This document shows, piece by piece, positions 51,251-60,231 of a stretch of 64,000 nucleotides of DNA; the first letter of the stretch is position 1, and each line of letters opens with the position of its first letter. The notes under the pieces are model-generated. The model saw only the letters and a list, made by a program, of their open reading frames with translations. It did not search any database and was not told the DNA's origin. This DNA comes from Mycobacterium simulans. Its GTDB lineage: Bacteria; Actinomycetota; Actinomycetes; Mycobacteriales; Mycobacteriaceae. The stretch covers positions 80,413 to 144,412 of the forward strand of contig NZ_OCVX01000005.1 of assembly GCF_900232995.1 (NCBI RefSeq). The letters are read 5' to 3'. A program made the translations under genes and the position numbers.

Positions 51251-52246
51251 TCAAGCCGTGGACGTGCCCCACGCCGGACGATCCCCGGCTACCACGCGTT
51301 CCGCGGCAATGCCGACATCATCGCCGGACGATCGTTTCACGGGCGGCTCGTTCCTGTGAGCGCTCAACCTGTCCTGCCCAACCTCGGCAACGAGGGTGGC
51401 GGCTTCTCCGCGGGCCAGCGCCACCGTCGCAGTGATTACGACCACGACGGCAGCGATCAAGACAAACGCCTCAGGGCCATCGGCTTCCAGCGTCTCGCCG
51501 AGCACGGTCACCCCAAGCACGGTGGCCACTATGGGCTTGGCCACCGTCATCGTCGGCAATGAGGCGGTCAGAGCGCCGGCGCGAAATGCCGATTGCTGGA
51601 AGATCATCCCGGCCAGCGCCACCAGTATCCAGGGATAGAACTCCGGAGCACGCAGCACGGCGGAAAGGCCATCCTCGGCGACCTCGACGACACCCTTGGT
51701 CAGTACCGCGAACAGCGCCAGCGCTGAACCGGCTACCACAGCCAGCAGCACCGCCGCTTGCGGACGGCCAGCCCACACCCGCGCCGCCACCACACACAAC
51801 AACAACGCCGTACCCATTACTGCGCCGACGATGATCCACGTGTGCAGCGGCGCTCGTTGGTGGCCCGCCGTCGGGTCGCCGACGATAATGACAACCGCCA
51901 ACGCACCAGCGAGTGCGACCGCCCAAATCCACTCCCAGCGAGTGATCCGGTGATGGGCGAACCGCGCGTAGATCGGCAGGGCGAACAGCAGCGCGGTCAC
52001 TTGCAGTGACGTCACCAGCATCACCGATGCCCACGCCAGGGCCAACGCTTGCAGGCTGTAGTTGAGAACTGCCGCCATGCCACCCAACCACCACTGGGTG
52101 TCACGCAACGACATGCCAAACAGCTCGAGGTGGCCCACCTGTTTGTCGGTGATCTCATGCGCGGAACGTTGCCGGACCACATCGCCGATCGCGGATGCCA
52201 GCGCCGCACACAGGGCGATTATCGCGGCGATTTCAACCTTCGACAT
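51251..52246 (-). CDS. DMT-superfamily membrane transporter-like protein (Rv2729c-like)
   Basis: This 331-residue protein has nine to ten hydrophobic segments, beginning KVEIAAIIALCAALASAIGDVVRQRSA. EamA/DMT-type halves are visible (residues ~5-140 and ~150-285). A hydrophilic C-terminal tail (VGQDRLSAHRNEPPVKRSSGDDVG) follows. ATG 52246 is chosen because it begins the membrane domain. A paralogue with the same architecture is 368 bp upstream. Confidence 0.82.
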   Translation of the reverse strand: MSKVEIAAIIALCAALASAIGDVVRQRSAHEITDKQVGHLELFGMSLRDTQWWLGGMAAVLNYSLQALALAWASVMLVTSLQVTALLFALPIYARFAHHRITRWEWIWAVALAGALAVVIIVGDPTAGHQRAPLHTWIIVGAVMGTALLLCVVAARVWAGRPQAAVLLAVVAGSALALFAVLTKGVVEVAEDGLSAVLRAPEFYPWILVALAGMIFQQSAFRAGALTASLPTMTVAKPIVATVLGVTVLGETLEADGPEAFVLIAAVVVVITATVALARGEAATLVAEVGQDRLSAHRNEPPVKRSSGDDVGIAAERVVAGDRPAWGTSTA

Positions 52247-52613
52247 GGGCGACCTCGATTCCCTGCGACCCACCAGCGTTGCCCCGCGGCAGCCGACTAT
52301 GCACCTGTTGTTCGCTGGCAGTTCAACAACGACCGTATGGCGCTGCACCGTCTCGATGCCGTTGAACCGTTCGCGAATCCCCTCGATAGTTCCTGATCAA
52401 GCTATGCAGCGCCTGTAGCAAGCTATGCAATAGCTATGAGAAGCCTGGGACGGACGGCGGCGGCACGCCGGCTATGCCCGGCCCACCAAGCCCCCAATGC
52501 CTAACCCCCGAACAGCAACTGTTCCACGGTACCGGGCTAGTGGTTGTCACCGCACTTGCGTGCCGGCGACGATCCCGATTCGTTACCCAAGCGCTACGCC
52601 GTGGAGTCCGCCG
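52247..52613. other. Intergenic segment with repeated AAGCTATGCA motifs
   Basis: This 367-bp gap between the two DMT genes contains no convincing coding frame. AAGCTATGCA occurs at 52399-52408 and 52420-52429, exactly 21 bp apart (two helical turns), with a related ATAGCTATGA at 52429-52438. Such spacing suits a protein-binding site upstream of the 51251-52246 gene. Confidence 0.5.
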
Positions 52614-53534
52614 CTACGGCATTGCAAGCTGACCGGTGACTTCCACCTTGCCGGTAGGACCGGTAGGACCGGTAGGACCAGCCATCATTGCGGCCTCGTC
52701 GCGGGCCAGGGCAACGGTAGAGACAGCTACCACAACCACAGCAGCCAGCAACGTCAACACCTGTCCCTCGCCGGTGTGCACCACCTCGCCGAGCACGGTG
52801 ATCCCGAGCACCGACGCAATCAACGGCCTGGCCACCGTTATCGTCGGCAACGACGCGGTCAGCGCGCCCGCGCGCAACGATGATTGCTGAAACATCAGCC
52901 CGATCGGCAGGACGACGATCCAGGCATAGAACTCTGGGCTGCGAAGCAGTGTCGGCAAGCCCTTGCCGAGTTCGGCCACCACTCCCTTGGTCAACACCGT
53001 GAACACCGCCAGCGTTGCCGCCGATGCCACTGCCAGCAGCACCGCGGACATAGGGCCCGAAGCCATCCGTGCCCCCACCACGCAGACAACCAGAGCTGGA
53101 ATCAGCACGACGGCGACCACGGCCCACGTCGACCATGGAGCCCGGGTATGGCCAGCCGAAGGATCGCCGGCCATGACGACGACCGCCACCGCGCCGGCAA
53201 GCAACACCGCCCACATGCTCTCCCTGGCGGTACACCGGTGATGAGTCAGGCGGGCATCGATCGGCAATGCGAACAGTAGCGCCGTGGCCTGCAGCGATTG
53301 GACCAACACCACCGACCCCATGGTCAGCGCGACAGCCTGCAGCGTGAAGCTCAGCAGCGCCGCCATACTGCCCAACCACCACTGGACGTGCCGCAGCGAG
53401 AGGTGGAATAGCGTGAAGTGGCCAACCTCCTCGCTGGTGACTTGTTGCGCAGACCGCTGCAGCACCACATATCCGATGCCGGCGAGCAGCGCCGCCGCCA
53501 GTGCGAGCAGCGTCGCGACGCCAACGTTGGCCAT
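52614..53534 (-). CDS. DMT-superfamily membrane transporter-like paralogue
   Basis: This 306-residue protein is collinear with the 51251-52246 protein, sharing QRSAQQVTSEEVGHFTLF, RAGALTASLPTITVARPL and TVLGE segments; it has nine to ten hydrophobic helices. The tail contains GPTGPTGPTG, encoded by a 9-bp microsatellite (ACCGGTAGG-type units, 52650-52680), which may vary in length. The pair arose by tandem duplication; substrate unknown. I do not recall a second copy in H37Rv. Confidence 0.8.
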   Translation of the reverse strand: MANVGVATLLALAAALLAGIGYVVLQRSAQQVTSEEVGHFTLFHLSLRHVQWWLGSMAALLSFTLQAVALTMGSVVLVQSLQATALLFALPIDARLTHHRCTARESMWAVLLAGAVAVVVMAGDPSAGHTRAPWSTWAVVAVVLIPALVVCVVGARMASGPMSAVLLAVASAATLAVFTVLTKGVVAELGKGLPTLLRSPEFYAWIVVLPIGLMFQQSSLRAGALTASLPTITVARPLIASVLGITVLGEVVHTGEGQVLTLLAAVVVVAVSTVALARDEAAMMAGPTGPTGPTGKVEVTGQLAMP

Positions 53535-53856
53535 AGCTGATCTTCCTCCAACATTCGGCCCGGGAGCAGTCGCGTAAATCGGGAAGTTAGGCAGTTGTTC
53601 AATAATGACTCGGGTGCCCTAGACGTCACAACCGGAACTTTTCCGTTCAAATGGTTGGGTTACCCGCCAAAAAGCACTGGTGATAGTAGCGGCGTACCAC
53701 CCTACGAGCTGCTTGAATACTGTGGGAACCGGTTGGGAAAACCTGACGACGGCGCTGGGCCGCAATAGACCTGTCGACCGTAGAGGTGCCGCTTCGCGCG
53801 GCAGATGCGCGGGATAGCGACCGCGCGAAGGGTGCAAAGGGCTAGGTGACGAGCAC
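53535..53856. other. Divergent intergenic region
   Basis: This 322-bp gap separates the DMT paralogue from the DUF349 gene and has no coding frame I trust. The inverted repeat CGGAACTTTTCCG lies near 53632-53644, and GGAACCGGTTGGGAAAAC near 53731 resembles ECF -35 sequences. The promoter of either neighbour is not assigned. Confidence 0.4.
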
Positions 53857-55221
53857 ATGATGGCTGACGAAACCCGGATCAACGAACCATCCGGTCCGGT
53901 CCAGGGGCCGGTGCCGGGCCCCCCGTCCGGGGCGACACCACGCCCGGGACCGCGTCCCGGGCCCCGGCCAATGCCACGACCCACGTCGCACCCGATGGCA
54001 ACACCCCTGTCCAGCGACCCACATCGGTTCGGACGTGTCGACGACGACGGCACGGTATGGCTGATCAGCGCCGTCGGTGAGCGCATCGTCGGCTCCTGGC
54101 AGGCCGGCGACCCCGAAGCCGCGTTTGCGCATTTCGGGAGGCGATTCGACGACCTGAGCACCGAGGTCACGCTGATGGAGGAGCGGTTGGCGTCGGGGAC
54201 CGGCGATGCCCGCAAGATCAGAGCCAACGCCATAGCGCTCGCCGAGACGCTGCCAACCGCATGTGTGCTGGGCGATGTCGAAGCGCTCGCCAACCGATTG
54301 AACACCCTGCGTGAGCACGCTGATGCCATTGCCGCCGCGGATCGCTCCAAGCGCGAGGAGCATCGAGCCGCTCAGACCGCCCGCAAGGAAGCGTTGGCGG
54401 CCGAGGCCGAGGAGCTGGCCGCCAACTCGACCCAGTGGAAGCTCGCCGGTGACCGGCTCCGGGCGATTCTGGACGACTGGAAAACGATCAGCGGTTTGGA
54501 TCGCAAGGTCGACGACGCGCTGTGGAAGAGGTATTCGGCTGCCCGGGAAACGTTCAACCGGCGGCGTGGATCGCATTTTGCTGAACTGGACCGCGAGCGA
54601 TCGGGCGTCCGGCAGTCCAAGGAACGGCTCTGCAAGCGGGCCGAAGAATTGTCCGACTCGACGGACTGGACCGCTACCAGCGCGGAATTCCGCAAGCTGC
54701 TTACCGAATGGAAGGCGGCCGGCCGAGCGAGCAGAGATGTGGACGATGCCCTGTGGCACCGTTTCAAGGCCGCCCAGGACGTGTTCTTCACCGCCCGCAA
54801 CGCGGCCACGGCGGAGAAGGACGCCGAGTTGCGCGCCAATGCCGCCGCCAAAGAGGCGCTTCTGGCCGAGGCGGAAAAACTCGACACCAGCAATCACGAC
54901 GCCGCCCGCGCGGCGCTACGGTCGATCGCCGAAAAGTGGGACGCAATCGGCAAGGTGCCGCGGGAGCGATCCGCCGAGTTGGAACGGCGGTTGCGTGCGA
55001 TCGAGAAGAAGGTGCGCGACGCGAGCGAATCGGATTGGTCCGACCCACAGGCGCAGGCCCGCGCGGAGCAATTCCGCAGCCGGGCCGAACAGTTCGAACA
55101 CCAGGCCGCAAAGGCCGCCGCTGCCGGCCGGACCAAGGAAGCCGAAGAGGCAAAGGCGAACGCCGAACAGTGGCGGCAATGGGCTGACGCAGCCGCTAAC
55201 GCACTGACCCGCAGGCCCTAA
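53857..55221 (+). CDS. DUF349 repeat protein (Rv2731-like)
   Basis: This 454-residue protein has a proline-rich N-terminus (~1-50) and then helical DUF349 repeats with the pattern W(K/D)xAGxxxRxxDDALWxRFxxA (e.g. SRDVDDALWHRFKAAQDVF), forming long helices that could bind RNA or DNA. Its C-terminus is Ala/Glu rich. The stop overlaps that of the convergent gene. Function unknown; two ATGs in tandem, 53857 and 53860, are possible starts. Confidence 0.82.
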   Translation: MMADETRINEPSGPVQGPVPGPPSGATPRPGPRPGPRPMPRPTSHPMATPLSSDPHRFGRVDDDGTVWLISAVGERIVGSWQAGDPEAAFAHFGRRFDDLSTEVTLMEERLASGTGDARKIRANAIALAETLPTACVLGDVEALANRLNTLREHADAIAAADRSKREEHRAAQTARKEALAAEAEELAANSTQWKLAGDRLRAILDDWKTISGLDRKVDDALWKRYSAARETFNRRRGSHFAELDRERSGVRQSKERLCKRAEELSDSTDWTATSAEFRKLLTEWKAAGRASRDVDDALWHRFKAAQDVFFTARNAATAEKDAELRANAAAKEALLAEAEKLDTSNHDAARAALRSIAEKWDAIGKVPRERSAELERRLRAIEKKVRDASESDWSDPQAQARAEQFRSRAEQFEHQAAKAAAAGRTKEAEEAKANAEQWRQWADAAANALTRRP

Positions 55222-55865
55222 CGATCGTCGTCTCGGTCAGTGTCGGCGCCGGCATCCGGGCCGTGTTCCGGCGTACCCGGGTCGTCCAGGCTATCCAGCA
55301 GCGTCTGAGACTGTCGCTCCGCGACGGCACGACGACGCTGTTCCTCAGCCGCGAGTTGCACGATGGTGCGCGACCACACCACCCGACCCCAGTGAAACGT
55401 CAACACCATCACGGTGATCCACGACACGACGAGCCCCACACCCGGACCGGGATGACCCACGGCCACGGTCTGGCGCGACCATACGGCGAGCAGCCCGGTG
55501 CCACTGGCCAGCGCCGAACCCACCAGCGCCACCCAGGCCAGCGCCCACCGCCGCGTCATCAACGCCAACATCGAGAAGCCGATGCTGAACACCAGTGCCA
55601 GCCAAACAAAGACCCGCGACGGTAGCGCCACCGCGGCCGCGGCGGCGCCGTGAGTGCCAAACAGCACGTCCCATCCCCGCACGGTGCCGGTGTGCGGCAA
55701 GATAAACGATCCCAGCAGCACAAACACCAGGATCGCGACAACGAGAGCCCTGGCACCGGGATCGATCTCACGAGCAACCCGGCGCTCAGCCGCCTCAATT
55801 TCATCCCGGAAGGCATTGAAATCCCGGAAATCCGCCAAGTTCTGTTCTCCGTTCAAGTTCCGCAT
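55218..55865 (-). CDS. Four-helix membrane protein (Rv2732c-like)
   Basis: This 215-residue protein has about four hydrophobic helices in residues 40-165 (ALVVAILVFVLLGSFILP, VFVWLALVFSIGFSMLALM) and a charged tail (ERQSQTLLDSLDDPGTPEHGPDAG). It follows miaB with a 13-bp overlap, so the pair is co-translated. The family is a mycobacterial conserved membrane protein of unknown function. Confidence 0.82.
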   Translation of the reverse strand: MRNLNGEQNLADFRDFNAFRDEIEAAERRVAREIDPGARALVVAILVFVLLGSFILPHTGTVRGWDVLFGTHGAAAAAVALPSRVFVWLALVFSIGFSMLALMTRRWALAWVALVGSALASGTGLLAVWSRQTVAVGHPGPGVGLVVSWITVMVLTFHWGRVVWSRTIVQLAAEEQRRRAVAERQSQTLLDSLDDPGTPEHGPDAGADTDRDDDR

Positions 55866-57391
55866 CCCGCGGGTGCGACGGCGGGAACGGGTTGTCCGAC
55901 GCCGGGCATACCCAGACCGACGCCGCGTGGCCGCTGCCCTGCCGCGTGCGCGTCACCGGCACGGGTGCGGCGGTGAGTCAGGATGCCGGCGTCGGCGATG
56001 AGATGGTGTGGCGCGGCGTCGGTGACCGTCGTGATGATGATGTCGCCAGGACGCACCTGCTGATCGCCTGGCGTGAAATGGACCAATCGACCATCCCGTG
56101 CCCGCCCGGTCATGCGTGACGTACGGGTGTCCTTGCGTCCTTCGCCGGTGGCGACTAGCAGTTCGACGGTGTGCCCGATCAGGGCATGGTTGGCCTGCAG
56201 CGAGATCTTCTCCTGCAGCTCGACTAGTCGTTCATAACGTTCCTGCACAACGGCCTTCGGCAGCTGCCCGTCGAGTTCGGCCGCCGGCGTTCCGGGCCGC
56301 TTGGAGTACTGGAAGGTGAACGCGGCCGCGAACCGGGCCTTAGCCACCACGTCGAGGGTCGCCGCGAAGTCCGCCTCGGTCTCGCCTGGAAAGCCCACGA
56401 TCAGATCGGTGGTGATGGCGGCGTGCGGCATCGCGGCTCGCACCCGCTCGATGATGCCCAGATAGCGCTCGGCCCGATAGGACCGCCGCATCGCGCGCAG
56501 GATTCGGTCCGATCCGGACTGCAGCGGCATGTGCAGTGCGGGGCACACGTTCGGCGTCTCAGCCATCGCCTCGATGACATCGTCGGTGAACTCGGCCGGG
56601 TGCGGGGAGGTGAACCGGACACGCTCCAGCCCGTCGATCTGGCCGCAGGCCCGCAGCAACTCGGCGAAGGCGCCCCGATTACGGGGCTGGGCTGGGTCGG
56701 CAAACGAGACCCCATAGGCATTGACGTTTTGGCCCAGCAGCGTGACTTCGAGGACGCCTTCGTCCACCAGAGATTGCACCTCGGCCAGGATGTCGGCCGG
56801 ATTGCGGTCGACCTCCTTGCCACGCAGCGACGGGACAATGCAAAAGGTACAGCTGTTGTTGCAGCCGACTGAGATGGAAACCCAAGCGGCATAAGCGGAT
56901 TCGCGGGCGCTGGGCAGGGACGAGGGAAACTGCTGTAGCGCCTCGGCGATCTCCACTTGGGCGACCTTGTTGTGCCGGGCCCGGGCGAGCAGGGTCGGCA
57001 GTGACCCGATGTTGTGAGTGCCGAAGACGACGTCGACCCATGGCGCCTTGCGCAGCACGACCTCGCGGTCCTTCTGGGCCAGACAACCACCGACCGCGAT
57101 TTGCATGTCCGGATTGCTGCGCTTGCGGGGCGCCAGGTGACTGAGATTGCCGTACAGCTTGTTGTCGGCGTTTTCACGGACCGCGCAGGTGTTGAAGACC
57201 ACCACGTCGGCGTCGACGCCGTCGACCGCGCGCTGGTAGCCAGCCGCTTCCAGCAGGCCGGCCAGCCGCTCGGAATCGTGGACGTTCATCTGACAGCCGT
57301 AGGTACGGACCTCATAGGTGCGCGTCGACTGCGCCTGTGCACCAGGCGCAGCCTGGGCGTGTCGCGCCACCATCGAAGTCACGTCGGCCAT
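55853..57391 (-). CDS. miaB: tRNA-2-methylthio-N6-dimethylallyladenosine synthase
   Basis: This 512-residue MTTase has an UPF0004 domain with cysteines in YGCQMN, NTCAVRENA and GGCLAQKD, a radical-SAM CNNSCTFC motif around 165-180, and a C-terminal TRAM domain. It methylthiolates A37 of tRNA after MiaA. ATG 57391 is preferred; the longer reading to 57511 lies in the gap to recX. The C-terminal ~35 residues (RTRAGDAHAAGQRPRGVGL...) are Gly/Arg rich and atypical. Confidence 0.95.
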   Translation of the reverse strand: MADVTSMVARHAQAAPGAQAQSTRTYEVRTYGCQMNVHDSERLAGLLEAAGYQRAVDGVDADVVVFNTCAVRENADNKLYGNLSHLAPRKRSNPDMQIAVGGCLAQKDREVVLRKAPWVDVVFGTHNIGSLPTLLARARHNKVAQVEIAEALQQFPSSLPSARESAYAAWVSISVGCNNSCTFCIVPSLRGKEVDRNPADILAEVQSLVDEGVLEVTLLGQNVNAYGVSFADPAQPRNRGAFAELLRACGQIDGLERVRFTSPHPAEFTDDVIEAMAETPNVCPALHMPLQSGSDRILRAMRRSYRAERYLGIIERVRAAMPHAAITTDLIVGFPGETEADFAATLDVVAKARFAAAFTFQYSKRPGTPAAELDGQLPKAVVQERYERLVELQEKISLQANHALIGHTVELLVATGEGRKDTRTSRMTGRARDGRLVHFTPGDQQVRPGDIIITTVTDAAPHHLIADAGILTHRRTRAGDAHAAGQRPRGVGLGMPGVGQPVPAVAPAGCGT

Positions 57392-57434
57392 GGTACGGCG
57401 ACTGACCCCGTCGGGCCGAGTCAGCCTCGACAGC

Positions 57435-57953
57435 CTAGACCCGCCGGCGCTCCCGTTCGGCGGCCAGCTCGGCGACCACCACCTCACATGCAGTGGTCTG
57501 GCTGTACCCACGCCGGGCCAGCATCGCCACCAGCCGGCGACTCACCCGCGCTTCGTCCGCTAGCGTCTCCCGGCGCAATCGGGCCCGTACCAGCTGTTCG
57601 GCCCGTGCCCGCTCAGCCCCGGCGTCGATCCCGCCCAGCCCCGTGGTGATCACGTCGTTGTCGACACCTTTGGTATGCAGCTCAGCGGCCAGCGCGCGCT
57701 TGCTCTTTCCCGCATTCGCGCGCCGGGACTGCACCCACTGTTCGGCGAAGTCGGTGTCGTCCACTAACCCAACGGCGGCCAGCCGATCCAAGACCCGGTT
57801 ACTGATGTCGTCGGGGTACCCCCGCTTTGCCAACTGGCCTGCGAGCTCGGCCCTGGTCCGTGCTCGCGCGGTGAGCTGGCGCAGGCAGAATGCCCGCGCC
57901 AGCTCCTCACGAGACGGCTCAGAAGTCGACGGGGGCGGGCAGGACGTCGTCAT
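57435..57953 (-). CDS. recX: RecA regulatory protein RecX
   Basis: This 172-residue helical repeat protein has the RecX pattern FCLRQLTARARTRAELAGQLAKRGY and DDTDFAEQWVQSRR. It inhibits RecA filament growth. It overlaps the recA 3' end by 35 bp on the same strand, as in M. tuberculosis, and starts at ATG 57953. Confidence 0.95.
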   Translation of the reverse strand: MTTSCPPPSTSEPSREELARAFCLRQLTARARTRAELAGQLAKRGYPDDISNRVLDRLAAVGLVDDTDFAEQWVQSRRANAGKSKRALAAELHTKGVDNDVITTGLGGIDAGAERARAEQLVRARLRRETLADEARVSRRLVAMLARRGYSQTTACEVVVAELAAERERRRV

Positions 57954-60051
57954 CGGTCACCACTGCACCAATGCCAAGCTTTTCCTTGATCTTCTTCTCG
58001 ATCTCGTTAGCGATGTCGGCGTTCTCCGTCAAGAAGTTGCGGGCATTCTCCTTGCCCTGGCCGAGCTGCTCGCCCTCGTAGGTGAACCAGGCCCCAGACT
58101 TGCGGATAAAGCCCTGATCCACACCCATGTCGATCAGCGAGCCTTCCCTGCTGATGCCTTTGCCGTAGAGGATGTCGAATTCGGCCTGCTTGAACGGCGG
58201 CGACACCTTGTTCTTGACGATCTTGACGCGGGTGCGGTTGCCGACCGCATTGGTGCCGTCCTTGAGCGTCTCGATCCGCCGCACGTCCATGCGCACCGAT
58301 GCGTAGAACTTCAAAGCCTTTCCGCCCGTTGTTGTTTCGGGCGAGTTGTGCACCATCACCCCGTCGACGAAGTAATTGTGGTTGCCTTCTACCTCGATAT
58401 CGAACCGATTCATCGAGCGGGTGTGTGGTTTGACGTACACATCCAGAACCCGGGACGGCACCAGCCGCTGAGTCGGTTCAACGAATTGCGGTGTCACCTG
58501 ACTACGACCGCGGAATCGAGGCAGTAGCTTGTACTCCATGGACGGCGCCATGTAGGGGGCTACCACCTCTTGGAACTTCGCTGTCGCCTCCGTGGAGAAC
58601 ACCAGCACCGCCTTACCGGCTGAGCCGGCTTGCCGCAAGCGCACGTCCAATCCATGTGTATCGCATAGGTAGTCGCGCAATCGCAGTCGTGTGCCTTCTG
58701 TCATTGCTTCGACACATATTTCAATGCGCCCACTTCCACCGGTGGTACGTTCCTGCAACCCCTTGGAGCGCAAGGTGAATGATCCGTCATCCATGTACCA
58801 AATGGCCAGGGCAAGCGGTGTCAGCGCCTTCAGATACTCCTCAGAGAAGAACTTCTTGCCGTCGCCGAGGTACACCGCGCGCTGTAATTCGGCAAGCTCG
58901 ACCAGAGGAGAGAAATCGATGAACTGTGCACCCTTGGCGTTTTCCCTCACTGAGTGCTTGATGTTGCCCAGCAGTGCCGCCTTCCACTGGAGGTAGTCGA
59001 CCTGCTTAGCACCATGCCCGAGCCTGAATCGAACTCCGTTGCGGTCTCGCCGATTAGCAGACAAGTTTCCATCACCCATCAGCGAACCCAACACCACCTG
59101 AAACTGCTGGTCGCTAAGCAGATGCGGTTCCGCAGCCAGCACTCGGTCACCGGCAATGAGATCACCGGCTTCCGTCCAGCCTCCCGGCGTACGGATGAGG
59201 TGATTGGGCGTCGCCGCGAATTGCGACTTACCGTTACCGCCGGACTTCTCGACGGTGAATTGCAGGAACTGTTCAGCCGGGCCGTTATTGAACCAGTTCA
59301 CTACCTTGCGAGGCACAATCCGGTCCGTCTCCGGGTCATAAGACAGCACCTCGACATCCATCTTGTTATTGACGATCTTGCCGATCTTTTCGGTGGTGCC
59401 GTCGGCAAGCGTCACTCGAGTCGAATAGTTCATGCATCCGAACATCACACCGATCTTGTCGCGAAGCTGGTTGATGAAGATCGCCGTGGTTCCCGAATTG
59501 TTCAGCGCACCAGTCATTTTCCGCAGCGCCTGGCTCATCAGCCGGGCTTGCAAGCCCACGTGGCTGTCCCCCATCTCGCCTTCGAGTTCCGCGCGCGGCA
59601 CCAGCGCCGCCACGGAGTCGATGACCACGATGTCAAGAGCGCCGGAGCGGATCAGCATGTCGGCGATCTCGAGTGCCTGTTCACCGGTGTCCGGCTGGCT
59701 GACCAGCAGCGAATCGGTGTCGACACCGAGTTTCTTGGCGTACTCCGGATCCAGCGCGTGCTCGGCGTCGATGAATGCCGCGACACCACCGGCGGCCTGG
59801 GCATTGGCCACCGCGTGCAGTGCCACGGTGGTCTTACCCGAGGACTCCGGGCCGTATATCTCCACGACCCGGCCACGCGGCAGGCCGCCGATGCCTAGGG
59901 CGACGTCCAGTGCAATAGACCCGGTCGGAATGACCGAGATCGGCTGACGTACCTCGTCGCCGAGGCGCATCACCGATCCTTTGCCGTAACTCTTCTCGAT
60001 CTGGGCCATCGCCAGCTCGAGAGCCTTCTCGCGATCGGGGGCTTGCGTCAT
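57919..60051 (-). CDS. recA: RecA recombinase with an M. leprae-type intein
   Basis: This 710-residue precursor is a 346-residue RecA plus a 364-residue intein at residues 206-569. The RecA part has the Walker A GPESSGKTT (67-75), and Walker B VVIDSVAALV. The intein interrupts after GVMFG and resumes at SPETTTGG, the RecA-b site used in M. leprae and others, whereas the site used in M. tuberculosis (after VKNK) is uninterrupted here, reading KNKVSPPF. Upstream is a strong SOS box. Confidence 0.97.
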   Translation of the reverse strand: MTQAPDREKALELAMAQIEKSYGKGSVMRLGDEVRQPISVIPTGSIALDVALGIGGLPRGRVVEIYGPESSGKTTVALHAVANAQAAGGVAAFIDAEHALDPEYAKKLGVDTDSLLVSQPDTGEQALEIADMLIRSGALDIVVIDSVAALVPRAELEGEMGDSHVGLQARLMSQALRKMTGALNNSGTTAIFINQLRDKIGVMFGCMNYSTRVTLADGTTEKIGKIVNNKMDVEVLSYDPETDRIVPRKVVNWFNNGPAEQFLQFTVEKSGGNGKSQFAATPNHLIRTPGGWTEAGDLIAGDRVLAAEPHLLSDQQFQVVLGSLMGDGNLSANRRDRNGVRFRLGHGAKQVDYLQWKAALLGNIKHSVRENAKGAQFIDFSPLVELAELQRAVYLGDGKKFFSEEYLKALTPLALAIWYMDDGSFTLRSKGLQERTTGGSGRIEICVEAMTEGTRLRLRDYLCDTHGLDVRLRQAGSAGKAVLVFSTEATAKFQEVVAPYMAPSMEYKLLPRFRGRSQVTPQFVEPTQRLVPSRVLDVYVKPHTRSMNRFDIEVEGNHNYFVDGVMVHNSPETTTGGKALKFYASVRMDVRRIETLKDGTNAVGNRTRVKIVKNKVSPPFKQAEFDILYGKGISREGSLIDMGVDQGFIRKSGAWFTYEGEQLGQGKENARNFLTENADIANEIEKKIKEKLGIGAVVTDDDVLPAPVDF
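58345..59436 (-). mobile_element. RecA-b intein with LAGLIDADG endonuclease
   Basis: This 364-residue intein starts with Cys (CMNYSTRVTLADGT) and ends HN before Ser+1. Splicing blocks A (CMNYSTRVTL), B (TPNHLI, with the histidine), F (FDIEVEGNHNYFVDGVMVHN) and G are recognisable. Two LAGLIDADG motifs are LGSLMGDGNLS and LAIWYMDDGSF, the first with aspartate and glycine intact, so the homing nuclease may be active. The size is close to the 365-residue M. leprae intein. Inteins home by gene conversion. Confidence 0.95.
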
Positions 60052-60157
60052 GGTGCCTCTCCTGTAGTCGGTGTTCGGTTGACCGGTATCGGTCGGTTAG
60101 CCGTGACACTAGAGATGGCCACCGACAAAATCGGATCCCGAATGATCACCACAGTAG

Positions 60158-60173
60158 CCGAACACGTGTTCGA
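60158..60173. promoter_or_regulatory. SOS (LexA) box between recA and the FhuF-like gene
   Basis: CCGAAC-ACGT-GTTCGA is one mismatch from the consensus and 107 bp upstream of recA. It lies 58 bp upstream of the divergent FhuF-like start, so the same LexA site could regulate both. Confidence 0.8.
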
Positions 60174-60231
60174 TTCAAGTCAGACACGCCGCATGTGGCA
60201 ATATCGCTCGATATCGGCTGACAGAAAGCGC

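Noticed and set aside
58345..59436. recA as a gene broken by an unrelated insertion or frameshift
   Set aside because: The frame is continuous, the inserted block has intein splice motifs and the exteins join perfectly.
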